DNA from: an uncultured Campylobacter sp.
GTDB taxonomy: Bacteria; Campylobacterota; Campylobacteria; Campylobacterales; Campylobacteraceae
Direction of reading: 5' to 3'
NCBI RefSeq assembly: GCF_938017775.1
Contig: NZ_CALIIU010000022.1
Location: forward strand, 5,032-69,031
Length of the DNA: 64,000 bases
Below the pieces are notes generated by a model, which had not been told where the DNA came from, did no database searches, and worked only from the letters and a program-made list of their open reading frames with translations. The translations under genes and the position numbers were made by a program. Shown here piece by piece: positions 34,455 to 43,683 of the stretch (the first letter of the stretch is position 1; each line of letters starts with the position of its first letter).

Positions 34455-35393
34455 CTACGCTTCTGCGGAGGCGAGAAAATCCCTAATATTCTGCGCGATC
34501 ATTTTTATTAGCCGTTTGCGGGCCTCGATGCTCGCCCATGCGATGTGGGGCGTGATGATGACGTTGCGGCGATTTTTTACTCGCAGCAGCGGATGATCCG
34601 CCCTCATCGGCTCTGTTTGCAGCACGTCAAGCGCCGTGCGCAGGCCTCGCTCGTCCACGGCGCGAGCCAGCGCCTCCTCGTCCACGATGCCGCCGCGGCC
34701 GAAATTCATCAAGATCGCCCCCTCTTTCATCTTTGCAAGCTCCGCCTCGCCGATCAATCCCGCCGTTTTTTCATTTAGCGGAGCGTGGATCGAGATGATG
34801 TCGCAAGCTCTCAAAAGCGCGTCCAGGCTCACTCTGGCAAACTCGCCGTTATCGTTCGCGCCGCTGGTGGAGTAGTATCTCACGTTCGCGCCGAACGCGG
34901 CGGCGATGCGGGCGACCTTTGCGCCGATCTGTCCAAGCCCGATGATGCCGAACTCTTTGCCGTAAATTTCGCTGATGGGCGCGTCAATGTGAGTAAAAAT
35001 TTCGCTCTCGCACCATTTGCCGCTGCTGCCGTAATCTGCGTAGTATCCGAGCGCGTTGGTTAGCGCAAACAGCGACGCGAATGTCTGCTGCACGACGCTG
35101 TTCGTCGAATAGCCCGCTACGTTTTTCACCGCGATGCCGCGAGCCTGCGCTGCCTGCATGTCGATATTATTCGTGCCCGTGGCGCTTACGCAGATCAGCT
35201 TAAGCGTGGTTTGCGCCATGATCTCATCCGTGATTAGGACTTTGTTGGTGATGACGACGTCCGCGCCGGCTAGGCGCTGTGCGGTTTGCGCGGGCTCGGT
35301 CATCTCGTAGCTTTCAAACTCGCCCAAGCCTGCGATCTCGCTAAGATCGGCATCGCCTCCAAGCGTCGCGGCATCCAAACATACGATTTTCAT
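34455..35393 (-). CDS. D-2-hydroxyacid dehydrogenase (hydroxypyruvate/glycerate reductase type)
   Basis: 312 residues with the two-domain layout of the family. NAD-binding GIIGLGQIG begins near residue 147. The catalytic Arg is expected in NFGRGGIVDEEAL (about 232), the Glu in DVLQTEPM and the His in IITPHIAWAS. It interconverts a 2-keto acid and its D-2-hydroxy acid in the cytoplasm; glycerate/hydroxypyruvate is the usual call for this subgroup, not proven. No operon partner; both flanks are long AAATTT-rich gaps. Confidence 0.87.
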   Translation of the reverse strand: MKIVCLDAATLGGDADLSEIAGLGEFESYEMTEPAQTAQRLAGADVVITNKVLITDEIMAQTTLKLICVSATGTNNIDMQAAQARGIAVKNVAGYSTNSVVQQTFASLFALTNALGYYADYGSSGKWCESEIFTHIDAPISEIYGKEFGIIGLGQIGAKVARIAAAFGANVRYYSTSGANDNGEFARVSLDALLRACDIISIHAPLNEKTAGLIGEAELAKMKEGAILMNFGRGGIVDEEALARAVDERGLRTALDVLQTEPMRADHPLLRVKNRRNVIITPHIAWASIEARKRLIKMIAQNIRDFLASAEA

Positions 35394-35972
35394 ATTTCCC
35401 CCTTTGCGTTTTAAAATTTAAGCCGCCCGCGCGGCTAAATTTAGTTGTTAAATTCCGTCGCGCGGTCGGATCGCGGCGCTTAAGCGGTAAAATTTAGCCT
35501 CGCGAAATTTGGCTATTGCGTAAATTTGCTCTAGTGGAATTTTACTATCGCGAATTCTGTCTTCGCGAAATTTAATGCTTGCAGCGCGCGGAGCGTTAAA
35601 TTTTAAAATTTTAATCCGCGCCGAAGCAATCGATAAAATTTTACCGCCGCTGAAACCTACGTCTAAATTTGAAATTTCAATTTACGCCGAAGCGAGAGAT
35701 CAATTTTTGCCGCTCGCGCTTAAATTTTAAAATTTAGCTCGTATAAATCTTGCTCTGCGCGGAATTTTAGTTCGCGCCGATTTAACCTGCTCGAAATTTT
35801 ATCCGCGCGGAATTTTGGTCGCGCCGTTACGTTAAATTTTACCGTAGCCTCCTAGCGTTAAATTCCGCTGCTGCCGAGCGATAAAATTTACTGCCGCGAG
35901 GGCTTTGCCACAAAATTATCGCCAAGAGCCGCCGCCCTAAAATTTCTCAAATTTTTAAAATTTGCCGCGCCG
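35394..35972. other. Gene gap dense in AAATTT/AAATTCCGCG repeats
   Basis: 579 nt between two minus-strand genes. It is a patchwork of GCGGAATTTT, TAAAATTT, AAATTTTA and CGCGAAATTT words on both strands with no ORF. It is the same sequence style as the odd N-terminal region of the EamA gene at 12.2-13.1 kb. Confidence 0.6.
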
Positions 35973-37157
35973 CTACTTTGCATCCTCGATGTAGTGCCCC
36001 ACAAATTTTGAGAGATTATTGAGTATCTCGCCGCCCTTGCGGAAGCCCAGCGCGCAGCCTTCATAGGCGAAAAACACCCCCGCTTGGTAGCTCTGGGCGC
36101 GCTCGTCTTTGTTTAGCTCGTAAAATTCCTGATATAAAAATTTCTGATTTCCGTATTCGCCTCCGTTTTCCTCTATCTTTTTGCCGTCGGCGTCGAAAAT
36201 CGCCACGTTCGCCCCCTCGCGCGCCAAAAACGGCTTTTTGATCATCTTTTTGCCGATGATCGGTGAAAAGGAGCTTTGCAGCAGCAGCGGGTGGTTCGGA
36301 TACAGATCCCACAGGATTTTCATAATCCCCTTGCTTTGGAAAAGCAGCGTGTATGCGGGGTTTAGGATGATCGCCTTTTGATTTTGCACGATGTTTTTTA
36401 AGATGAGCGCAAGCTCGCCCTCCTCAATCGCGATCGCTTCCCAAGGGATTAGCTTGAACCAATACTCGTAGTTTTCGCCGTCAAAAAACACGCCCTCTTC
36501 GTCGTTAAATTCCACCTCGTCCACGTAGGCAAAGCGCGTCTTAAAGCCCGCATCCTCCGCGGTCTGCTGCAAAAGCTTCGTCGTCTTTTCGTCCTCGATG
36601 TTGCCCGCGACGCTGCTAAATAGAATTTTCCACCCCTCGTAAAATTTAGAAAAATCCTCCAGCTCGCCGTCAAGCACCACGAGCCGCTTGAAATTATCGC
36701 GCAGTGCGTCGTAGAGGTCGTTGAACTGGCTCGCCTCGTCCATGCCGTTTTCTTTCAGCATCGCCCACTGGATGATCGCCGTCTCAAACACCGCCGTTGG
36801 CGTGTCGGCGTTAAATTCTATCAGCTTGATAGGCTTGCCGTCCAGCCCGCCCGCGAAATCAAAGCGCCCGTATAGGTGCCAGTGCACCTCGTTTTCCCAG
36901 CTTTGTTTGATTAGATCTACGAGGTTGAAGGGGATACCGAGCTCGTGGAAAAGGTTATTGTCGATGACATACTGCGCGGCTGCAACAAACATCTCGTATA
37001 GCTCGTTCGCCGCTTCGTAATACGCATCCGCCTCCGCGGCGCTCACGCGCACGATCTCATCGCTGACGTAAGGGGTCTCGTCCGCGTCCGTGTGCCAGTA
37101 AAAGCCGAGCCTTTCGAGATATTCGTTGCTTAACGGCGTTATCTTTTTTAGTTGCAT
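35973..37157 (-). CDS. Glutathionylspermidine synthase-like ATP-grasp protein (YgiC/YjfC type)
   Basis: 394 residues matching the C-terminal synthetase domain of glutathionylspermidine synthase, which occurs alone in YgiC/YjfC proteins. Seen: YWHTDADETPYV, GRFDFAGG near residue 97, IEFNADTPTAVFET and NPAYTLLFQSKGIM with LWDLYPNHPLLLQSSF. GKKMIKKPFLAREGANVAIF is the ATP-grasp Lys/Arg strand. It would ligate an amine to a carboxylate with ATP; the true substrate is unknown. The ATG has AAAGGATAAAA upstream. Confidence 0.85.
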   Translation of the reverse strand: MQLKKITPLSNEYLERLGFYWHTDADETPYVSDEIVRVSAAEADAYYEAANELYEMFVAAAQYVIDNNLFHELGIPFNLVDLIKQSWENEVHWHLYGRFDFAGGLDGKPIKLIEFNADTPTAVFETAIIQWAMLKENGMDEASQFNDLYDALRDNFKRLVVLDGELEDFSKFYEGWKILFSSVAGNIEDEKTTKLLQQTAEDAGFKTRFAYVDEVEFNDEEGVFFDGENYEYWFKLIPWEAIAIEEGELALILKNIVQNQKAIILNPAYTLLFQSKGIMKILWDLYPNHPLLLQSSFSPIIGKKMIKKPFLAREGANVAIFDADGKKIEENGGEYGNQKFLYQEFYELNKDERAQSYQAGVFFAYEGCALGFRKGGEILNNLSKFVGHYIEDAK

Positions 37158-37526
37158 TTTTATCCTTTTTTTAAAATTTTAATTCATTTGCGCCGCGATC
37201 TTTGTGGCTTTTGCGAGCTTTTGATACGCATACGGCTTCGCGTAAATTTAAAGCGCGCAAGGCGCACGATAAAATTTAATCGGCGTAGATTATCGCGGCG
37301 ATCGTGCGTAAATTTAAGCCGCTCGAAAAGATGCTCGCGGTTAAATTTAAACGGCACGCAGACGGTGCGGATCATGCGCGGCAGAAGCGATGAAATTTAG
37401 CCGAATTTTGCAGCGCGTTTTTGAAAAACCTGCGTCAAATCAATGCTAAATTTGGCGCAAATTTTAAAATTCTACGCGCTAAATTTAACTAGCCGTGCAA
37501 AGCTGCCGTTATATTTCAAAGCGCGC
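37158..37526. other. Gene gap, noncoding
   Basis: GC-rich blocks (GCGCGGC, GATTATCGCGGC) alternate with TAAATTT words; no motif or ORF worth naming. Confidence 0.4.
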
Positions 37527-38114
37527 TTAGCCGCCGAAAAATCCGCCGCTCTTGCCGCTCTTGCTTCCGCCGAAAAACCCGCTCTTGCCGCTTCGCGCCT
37601 TGGCGTTTTGCTGCTTTGCTTGATTGAAGCTATCGACGCTTCTAGAATATGCGCTCGGGCTTTTGTAGGCGGTTTGGCGCTGGCTTTGATAGGCGGGGTT
37701 GTTAAACAGCTTGCCACCGATCCACGAGCCGATGATGGCGCCCGCGGCGCTTGCCAAGATCGCTTCGCCCAGGCTCATGCCGCCGCTGCTAAGCTGCGCG
37801 TTTTGGTTCGTTAAATTTGAAGTGCCGGCGTCGATTTTAGCGTTTTCTTCGGCTAGAAGGGCTTTAGTCTCCTCATCGCTTAAAATTCTCTCCGTGCCGT
37901 CGAGCGATTTTAGGATGATCTGGGTTTTTTCGCTCGGAAATTCCTCTAAAATTTTATATTTTCCCGGCGCGACCTCTTCGAGCCGCACGAGCGCGCCCTC
38001 TTGTAGGCGGACGTTTTGCTCCTGCCCCCTATCGTCGCAGCCCGCTAACGAGCCTGCCATAACGAGCCCGAAGCCGCTTACCAACGCATAGCTAGCGATT
38101 TTGCGTAGTTTCAT
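37527..38114 (-). CDS. UPF0323-family lipoprotein
   Basis: 195 residues from ATG 38114, chosen for AAAGGA before it and the signal peptide that follows; the frame is open to 38279. A lipobox LAGC (about 24-27) gives an acylated Cys. The mature part has RLEEVAPGKYKILEEFPSEK and ILKSLDGTERILSDEETKALL, then a glycine-flanked helix (ASAAGAIIGSWIGGKLF) and a Gly/Ser/Lys/Phe tail (SGKSGFFGG repeated). The family is confined to epsilonproteobacteria; the role is not known. Its ATG overlaps the TGA of the HTH gene (ATGA), so it is translated from the same transcript. The tail could be surface-exposed. Confidence 0.88.
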   Translation of the reverse strand: MKLRKIASYALVSGFGLVMAGSLAGCDDRGQEQNVRLQEGALVRLEEVAPGKYKILEEFPSEKTQIILKSLDGTERILSDEETKALLAEENAKIDAGTSNLTNQNAQLSSGGMSLGEAILASAAGAIIGSWIGGKLFNNPAYQSQRQTAYKSPSAYSRSVDSFNQAKQQNAKARSGKSGFFGGSKSGKSGGFFGG

Positions 38115-38746
38115 TTGGATCCTTTCAGTGATTTTATATCTAGGCTTTGATTTATCAAAAGCTCGTTTCCCTCGACGCGGATAAACTCGCTCTTGCCGAT
38201 GTTTTCGATGATTAGGCTTTGCGCTTTGAGGCGCTTTTTGCGTTTGAGCGATTTTACGAATTTTGCAAGGCTCGTCCATTCGCTACGATCGAAGGTTTTT
38301 TCTTTGATTTCGACATCGTAGGGTTTGGCTTCGCGGCTTTTGCTCGAAAGCAGCGGTTTATCGAAAAATGACAAAAAATACCTGAGCTTCTCGTCGCGCT
38401 CCTTATACATCAGCTTGATTTCATCTTTTGAGGCGATTAAAATTTCCTCTTTTTCTTTGTGAAGTCTGTCCTTATCGCTTTGCAGCGCTTCGATTTTACC
38501 TTTTAGCTCGGAGATTTCTTTGATGAGATAGTCGATGAAGCTTTGAGTGCCAGCTGTGCCGCCAGTACGCGTGCTTTTTGCAGAGCTTTGCGAAGCGGGC
38601 TCGCTTTGCATTTCATCATCTAAAAGCACGTAGCGCACGCCGCTGCTTTCCTCGGCACGCAAGGAATTTCTACGGATGCGGTTGTAGACGGCTTCTTTTG
38701 AAATTCCTAAAATTTCGGCTGCTTCGCCGATCGAGACTTTTTTCAT
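38111..38746 (-). CDS. Helix-turn-helix DNA-binding protein with coiled coil
   Basis: 211 residues. An N-terminal MerR/excisionase-like HTH (VSIGEAAEILGISKEAVYNRIRR, residues 4-26) is followed by a flexible Ser/Thr linker. A coiled coil (about 65-120: LIKEISELKGKIEALQ...KDRLHKEKEEIL) leads to a basic C-terminal region. This layout fits a small dimeric regulator. It is translationally coupled to the downstream UPF0323 lipoprotein. Its target is unknown. Confidence 0.75.
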   Translation of the reverse strand: MKKVSIGEAAEILGISKEAVYNRIRRNSLRAEESSGVRYVLLDDEMQSEPASQSSAKSTRTGGTAGTQSFIDYLIKEISELKGKIEALQSDKDRLHKEKEEILIASKDEIKLMYKERDEKLRYFLSFFDKPLLSSKSREAKPYDVEIKEKTFDRSEWTSLAKFVKSLKRKKRLKAQSLIIENIGKSEFIRVEGNELLINQSLDIKSLKGSK

Positions 38747-38970
38747 ACAAAGATGCCTTTTAGCGTTTTAGGTAATTATTGCTAAATTTGCCTAAAATAG
38801 GCATTAAACGCTTCGTTTACAAAGATAGATTCCGCCTTGCCGCAGCCGGCGCGCGATAAAATTCCGCTCGCTTGCGCCCGCACGATATAAAATTTCGCTT
38901 CGCTTGCAAAGCCGCGTAAAATTATTTTTTGCTAAGCTTTTAGAATTTTAGCCTAATAATGTTGCTTAAT

Positions 38971-38993
38971 TAAGTATATTTTTTATACACTTA
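38971..38993. promoter_or_regulatory. Inverted-repeat operator candidate before the TetR gene
   Basis: TAAGTATA (38971-38978) faces TACACTTA (38986-38993) with seven A/T bases between; the halves pair with one mismatch. It lies 32 nt before the ATG, over the likely promoter, as expected for autoregulation by the TetR protein. Confidence 0.45.
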
Positions 38994-39024
38994 CAAAAAA
39001 TTTTAGTATTTCAAAGGAGGCGAA

Positions 39025-39648
39025 ATGCCCGAATCGCCTAAATATAAAAAATCCGAAATTCGCTGCAAGCTCATTTTAGACGCGGCGCTGGAGCTGTTTT
39101 TAGCCAAAGGTTACGAGGCTACGAGCTTAAGCGATATTATCGAGCTTAGCGGCGGCTCGCTATCGTCGGTTTATAAGTATTTTGATAACAAAGAAAGCCT
39201 ATTTTTGCGCATCATCGAACTGCAAAGCAAAAAGCTTGATGAGCGAATGAACGAGCGCATGCGAATCAACAAAGACCTAAAATTGCGTGAGTATCTACAG
39301 GAGTTTGCAGGGATTTATCTGGAGTTTCTTTTCGCTCCGGAAGCGATAAAATTCTACCGACTGATACTTTTCAGCGGCTTTAACGGAGCACTTAGCGAGA
39401 GCCCAAAAATCTTTTTAAAAAGCGGCGTACTAGGTTCGCCGAATGCGCTGGATGAGTATTTGGCGGCGCATGCGGACGAGTTTGCGCCCGGACGCACGGC
39501 AAAAAGCCTGGCGCTATATTTTTGCTTTTTACTTAGAGAGCCGCATTTTAGCAGGCTGCTATTTTTCGACGAAAAGCTAAATTTTAAAGCGAGCGAGCTA
39601 ATCAAGGACCGCATCGATATGTTTTTGCTCGGCGTAAAAAAGCGCTAA
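39025..39648 (+). CDS. TetR-family repressor, CmeR-like
   Basis: 207 residues. HTH region: ILDAALELFLAKGYEATSLSDIIELSGGS (HTH about 30-50), then VYKYFDNKESLF, close to what I recall of CmeR of C. jejuni. The C-terminal ligand domain differs. AAAGGAGG precedes the ATG. No efflux operon (cmeABC) lies in the window, but the flavoprotein gene rclA is 335 nt downstream, after a strong terminator, so they are separate transcripts. An inverted-repeat operator candidate lies just upstream. Confidence 0.85.
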   Translation: MPESPKYKKSEIRCKLILDAALELFLAKGYEATSLSDIIELSGGSLSSVYKYFDNKESLFLRIIELQSKKLDERMNERMRINKDLKLREYLQEFAGIYLEFLFAPEAIKFYRLILFSGFNGALSESPKIFLKSGVLGSPNALDEYLAAHADEFAPGRTAKSLALYFCFLLREPHFSRLLFFDEKLNFKASELIKDRIDMFLLGVKKR

Positions 39649-39650
39649 TG

Positions 39651-39683
39651 GCGGAATTTTACGGCGTAAATTCCGCGTTTTTT
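39651..39683 (+). terminator. Rho-independent terminator of the TetR gene
   Basis: GCGGAATTT (39651-39659) pairs perfectly with AAATTCCGC (39668-39676), followed by G and T6. It begins 2 nt after the tetR stop codon. Confidence 0.7.
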
Positions 39684-39983
39684 GCACCTTTAAATTTTAT
39701 GAGCGGTTTGGGACTTGGATTTTGTAGCTTGGATTCTATCCGTTACCAAGCGCTATAAAATGCCACGTATCCCGCGCTTAAAATTTTAATTCTATTGATG
39801 CAAAATTTTTGAAACGATTAGAGCTGAAATTTTTATTTTCCGTATTAAATTCCGTGCCGTAGTTAGAATTTTGCCGTTAAATTTCGCGCCTCTTGTCTGC
39901 GCCTTTAAATTTGTGCCACTCAGATTTTAAATTTAATAAAACCTCTTATAATCCCGCGAAATTTCAGATCAAAAGGATAAAAA
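39684..39983. other. Gene gap upstream of rclA
   Basis: 300 nt of AAATTT-rich DNA with no ORF; TTTATAATCC-like sequence at about 39943-39955 could be the rclA promoter. Confidence 0.4.
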
Positions 39984-41324
39984 ATGGATTATGATATCAT
40001 CGTAATAGGCTTTGGCAAAGCAGGCAAAACCCTTGCCGCAAAATCCGCCGCACTGGGCAAAAAGGTCGCTCTCATCGAGCGCTCGCCGCAGATGTACGGC
40101 GGCACCTGCATCAACGTAGGCTGCATCCCGACCAAGCGGCTAGTTACGGCGAGCAAGGAAGCAGGCTTCGTAAATTTCAGCGTGCTCGGAGAGTATTTCG
40201 TGCTGAGCATGCAGAAAAAGGACGAGCTCGTAGAGGCGCTGAGGGCGAAAAATTTAGCCATGCTAAAGGGAAGCCCAAATATCGACGTAATCGACGGCGA
40301 GGGCTCTTTTGCGAGCGCCAATTCCGTGCGCGTGCTAAGTCCTGACGGACAAACGCGTGAAATTTCGGCAGAAACGATCGTCGTAAATACGGGCTCGAGG
40401 GAGGTCGAGCCTAGCTTTGAGGTAAGCTCGCAGATCGCTTATAGTAGCGAAAAAATTTTAAATTTAAAGATCCTCCCGAAGCATCTAGTAATCGTCGGCG
40501 GCGGATTTATCGGGCTTGAGTTTGCCTCGATGTTTGCGGGATTTGGCTCGAAAGTTAGCGTGCTTATGCGATCGAAATTTATGAAAAACGAGGATGAGGA
40601 CGTGGCCGCCAGCGTCAAATCCGCTCTGCAGACCCAAGGCGTAGAGATTATCGAGGGCTGCGAGTTTTTGAGCTTAAAGGGCGGGGAGCTAAAATTTAAC
40701 CTCGCGGGCGAGAGCGAAACGATCGCGGCGGATGCGTTTTTATACGCCCTTGGGCGTCGCGCGAATACGAATGAGCTAAATTTAGCCGCTGCGGGGGTGC
40801 AGACGGACGCGCACGGCAATATCATCACGAATGAGCATCTGCAAAGCTCGGCTGCTGGCATCTACGCAGCAGGCGACGTGCGCGGCGGCGAGATGTTTAC
40901 CTACACGAGCCTGGATGATTTTAGAATCATTTTTAGCGCGCTTTTCGGAGACGGCGCGCGCACTACGAAAAACCGCGCACCGCATGCAAGCGTTCTGTTT
41001 ACCCGCACGCCGCTAGCTCGCATCGGTCTTAGCGAACGCAAAGCAAGAGCGAGCGGACGCGAAATCAAGGTGTTGAAGCTTTCAATGGCGGCGGTGCCCG
41101 GCGCCAAGGTCGTAGCGCACGACGAGGGAATGATGAAAGCGGTCGTGGATGCGGCTAGCGGCGAAATTTTAGGCGCGGCGCTTCACTGCGTAAACGCACA
41201 CGAGATCGTTAATGAGCTGGCGATCGCCATGGCACTGGGCGCGAAGGCGGACTTCTTCAAAAATCAAATTTTTACGCATCCTAGCATCAGCGAGGCGCTG
41301 AACGATCTTTTCGGGCAGTTTTGA
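39984..41324 (+). CDS. rclA: RclA-like flavin disulfide reductase
   Basis: 446 residues, FAD-dependent pyridine nucleotide-disulfide oxidoreductase class I. FAD site VIGFGKAGKTLA (7-18); redox pair MYGGTCINVGC with cysteines 42 and 47; NAD site IVGGGFIGLEFASMFAGFGS; second FAD motif IYAAGDVRGG; C-terminal NQIFTHPSISEALNDLF. The words GFGKAGKTLA, PNIDVIDG, FTYTSLDDFRI and THPS.SE.LNDLF match E. coli RclA closely, more than mercuric reductase. RclA is a copper-dependent flavoprotein protecting against hypochlorous acid. AAAGGATAAAA precedes the ATG. No RclR, RclB or RclC is adjacent. Confidence 0.85.
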   Translation: MDYDIIVIGFGKAGKTLAAKSAALGKKVALIERSPQMYGGTCINVGCIPTKRLVTASKEAGFVNFSVLGEYFVLSMQKKDELVEALRAKNLAMLKGSPNIDVIDGEGSFASANSVRVLSPDGQTREISAETIVVNTGSREVEPSFEVSSQIAYSSEKILNLKILPKHLVIVGGGFIGLEFASMFAGFGSKVSVLMRSKFMKNEDEDVAASVKSALQTQGVEIIEGCEFLSLKGGELKFNLAGESETIAADAFLYALGRRANTNELNLAAAGVQTDAHGNIITNEHLQSSAAGIYAAGDVRGGEMFTYTSLDDFRIIFSALFGDGARTTKNRAPHASVLFTRTPLARIGLSERKARASGREIKVLKLSMAAVPGAKVVAHDEGMMKAVVDAASGEILGAALHCVNAHEIVNELAIAMALGAKADFFKNQIFTHPSISEALNDLFGQF

Positions 41325-41352
41325 GCTTTTAAACCTTTTTGCGTTTAAAGCT
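41324..41352 (+). terminator. Terminator-like hairpin after rclA
   Basis: AGCTTT-AAAC pairs with GTTT-AAAGCT with one bulged T, loop CTTTTTGC. It starts at the last base of the stop codon; only TTTG follows, so it is weak. Confidence 0.35.
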
Positions 41353-41527
41353 TTGATAGCAAGCGGCGCTCGGGTTTGGCGATGTCCGGGCGCCCCAGCG
41401 CAAATCGATCGTGAAATTTAATACGCCGGAGCGAGTTAAATTTAGACTGGGTTAAATAATTTTAGCCCTTGCCGCCCGCGTCTTTCTTGGCTACCAAAGT
41501 TGGCTATAAAAGAAATGATTGAAATAG

Positions 41528-42097
41528 TTAATTGATAAAATATTCGCGTTTAGGAATAGCAAGATTACAATCTATTTGGCACTCGGTAAGAGTATGCGGA
41601 TAAAATTTCTTCTCGCAGTTTATACAGGCAAAAACGATTTCGTCCGTCGCTTCGTTTAACATAACTCTGTAATCGCTAGGCGACCATTGCGGGCATTCGC
41701 ACGCCAAGTCCAAATCCACGCTAACTACCAAGCTATCAAATACAATCGAGTTTAATTCCTCGTAGGCTAGTCTTAAGCTCTTTTGATCTTTCAATGCTCT
41801 AATTTTATTTATCAAGCGGTATTTGTCCGATTTGATGATCTTTACGCCAAAGAGATCCTTCGCTTTTCCGTCGCCGTAAATCGATAGCTCGGTCGGATAA
41901 TCTTTAAAATTTAACTTTAAAAGTTCGTCTAAACCACAGCCGTCGTATTCTTTCATAAGAAACAAAATTTTATTTTCCATAAACCATGCCGCTATGCAAT
42001 AGCATATTTGCTCGGGATTAAAAGGATGTAGATTTAAAATTCTATTTTCTAACGATAAACACAAATTTCTAATTTTGGGCTGCATTGTTTTATCCAT
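41528..42097 (-). CDS. Hypothetical protein, AT-rich island gene
   Basis: 189 residues, soluble, not recognised. The C-terminal part has CECPQW and CINCEKKF (a CxC...CxxC pattern about 35 residues apart) that could bind zinc. It is AT-richer than rclA upstream. MQPKI at 42085 is an alternative start. With the following two genes it forms a minus-strand island resembling the one at 3-5 kb. An immunity-type role is a guess from context. Confidence 0.55.
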   Translation of the reverse strand: MDKTMQPKIRNLCLSLENRILNLHPFNPEQICYCIAAWFMENKILFLMKEYDGCGLDELLKLNFKDYPTELSIYGDGKAKDLFGVKIIKSDKYRLINKIRALKDQKSLRLAYEELNSIVFDSLVVSVDLDLACECPQWSPSDYRVMLNEATDEIVFACINCEKKFYPHTLTECQIDCNLAIPKREYFIN

Positions 42098-42116
42098 TTA
42101 ACGGCTAAATTTTAGA

Positions 42117-42845
42117 TTATACTATCTCTACCGATATTTGAGCGTCGATTTTGCCGCCATTTTCTTTTAAAATTTCAGGAAACCCCAATTTTATAATCTG
42201 CTCTTCGGAGAGGCTATAAGAATAGTGGATATTTGACTCTATGCTCAGCGGAGCGACTATTTTTGCAACTTCGCTAAAAGGCAGCTTAACGTCCAATAAC
42301 GCCACGTAAAAGGCTTCCGTATCGCTATCAAAGACATTTATATAGCAGCCTTTTATATTTTTATCGCCACTATTTGGAGCTTTGATTATTCTTTCATGGC
42401 CGGCAGAGGAACCAAAGAAGTATGAAAAACCGGGCTTAACCATATCAAGGTATCCAAAAGATCTCATCTGCTCTATGTTTAAGCTATAGCCATATACATA
42501 ATAAGGATCGTCTGCATCCGATTTTACAATTTGTTTTATGTCTTCCAAATCAAGATCTATTTGCCGCGAATCGGCGTAGCTCTCATCGATACCGAAAGAT
42601 GTTATATCATAATATGTCTTATAATACATATCGCGTATATGAAATTTAATTCGCTTATCGCTTAAAAGCTTTGGATCTATTTTTAGACCGAGTTTTTGCG
42701 CGTCCGATTTCGCAATCGATTCGGGCTCGAATATAAATTCTTTTCCAAAACGACCGCTTTGCCCTTTTGGAATTTTAAGTCCATACAGTTCTCGTCCATC
42801 TCTTACCGGAAAAAGATAACGGAAAATACCTTTTACGCTTTTCAT
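42117..42845 (-). CDS. Hypothetical protein, AT-rich island gene
   Basis: 242 residues, no signal peptide or membrane helix, no family recognised. Many Tyr/Asp/Ile/Lys, and a repeated look in YYVYGYSLNIEQMRSFGYLDMVK and IHYSYSLSEEQIIKLGFPEILK: both read YxYSL.xEQ..xxGF/Yxx, so two related half-modules may exist. It starts 19 nt after a gene-free join with the next ORF and is probably co-transcribed with the 189-residue gene downstream. Confidence 0.6.
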   Translation of the reverse strand: MKSVKGIFRYLFPVRDGRELYGLKIPKGQSGRFGKEFIFEPESIAKSDAQKLGLKIDPKLLSDKRIKFHIRDMYYKTYYDITSFGIDESYADSRQIDLDLEDIKQIVKSDADDPYYVYGYSLNIEQMRSFGYLDMVKPGFSYFFGSSAGHERIIKAPNSGDKNIKGCYINVFDSDTEAFYVALLDVKLPFSEVAKIVAPLSIESNIHYSYSLSEEQIIKLGFPEILKENGGKIDAQISVEIV

Positions 42846-42966
42846 TTTTGAATCCTTCTTATTTTATTTGCTTTCTCAACCCGCTTTAAATTTACGTTAT
42901 GCTCGCTTGGATACTCTGCACGTATTGAAATTTTAAAATCCGCGCTAAGTATCTTTCGCCCGACGG

Positions 42967-43293
42967 CTAGTACTTTCTTTTTGCTATGTCATCTTTCTTT
43001 ACGAAATACTCCGTTTCGTCGCAGGGATAGTAAATTTTACACCATTCGCCTTCGCAGGATTGGATAGGGATGACTATCTCATCATAATAAGCAAATTCCT
43101 CTTTATCTTCATAGAAAATTTTACGAATAACGCCATCTTTAAATTTATATATAATTTTTTGATCTATTTTTTCGCCGCATTCGCCGTAAAAGGCACCGTC
43201 TTCGTGTTTTGCAAAAGTGATTTTATGCCCTAAAATCGTAGGGCTGCACCCATATAGGCATAACGCGACAAAAGATATAACAAAATTTCTCAT
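42967..43293 (-). CDS. Small lipoprotein
   Basis: 108 residues. Signal peptide with lipobox LYGC (Cys16), so an acylated envelope protein. The mature part is beta-rich and acidic with four cysteines (YGECGEK, SCEGEWCKIYYPC). No family recognised. GGAGG precedes the ATG. It is the first gene of the AT-rich minus-strand island. Confidence 0.65.
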   Translation of the reverse strand: MRNFVISFVALCLYGCSPTILGHKITFAKHEDGAFYGECGEKIDQKIIYKFKDGVIRKIFYEDKEEFAYYDEIVIPIQSCEGEWCKIYYPCDETEYFVKKDDIAKRKY

Positions 43294-43510
43294 CTCTCCT
43301 CCTACTTGAAATGCGCCCTATCTTTTATTTGGATATATTAGGCTATTAAATACCGCTGTAGAAATTATGGCTGATACTAATGTCAAAATTTTCATCTTAT
43401 TTTCGCCCCCTTTGTCGGAATTCTATTTATAACGTCTTATAATATTCCTTGCAAATACATACGTAATTTTAAAATTTTATACCTTAAGACTGCGCCTATC
43501 TTTTAAAATT

Positions 43511-43683
43511 TTATTCCTCATCGCGCTGATTTTGCACCCTCTTTAGCCACTTTTTTTCAAATTTATAATATTTCTCAAGCTTTTTATTCTTTTCTATTTG
43601 ATCCGATTTTTCTATCTCGGCATAATCTTGCAGTTCGCCTCCGCATTTAGAGCAAATACTCTTATCTTTAATGCCTAAGAAAT
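43511..43683 (-). pseudogene. 3' fragment of the zinc-ribbon membrane gene family
   Basis: In frame on the minus strand, ending in TAA at 43513-43511, this reads IKDKSICSKCGGELQDYAEIEK, then KNKKLEKYYKFEKKWLKRV. It is nearly the same as the tail of the paralogue at 4888-5160 (VKDRSVCPKCGGELQDY...KNKKLEKYFKFEKEWLKRV). The first CxxC and all membrane helices are missing. Nucleotide similarity ends near 43683. Confidence 0.8.

Noticed and set aside
38115..38279. 55-codon extension of the UPF0323 lipoprotein
   Set aside because: It overlaps the HTH gene and would bury the lipoprotein signal peptide; ATG 38114 has AAAGGA upstream.
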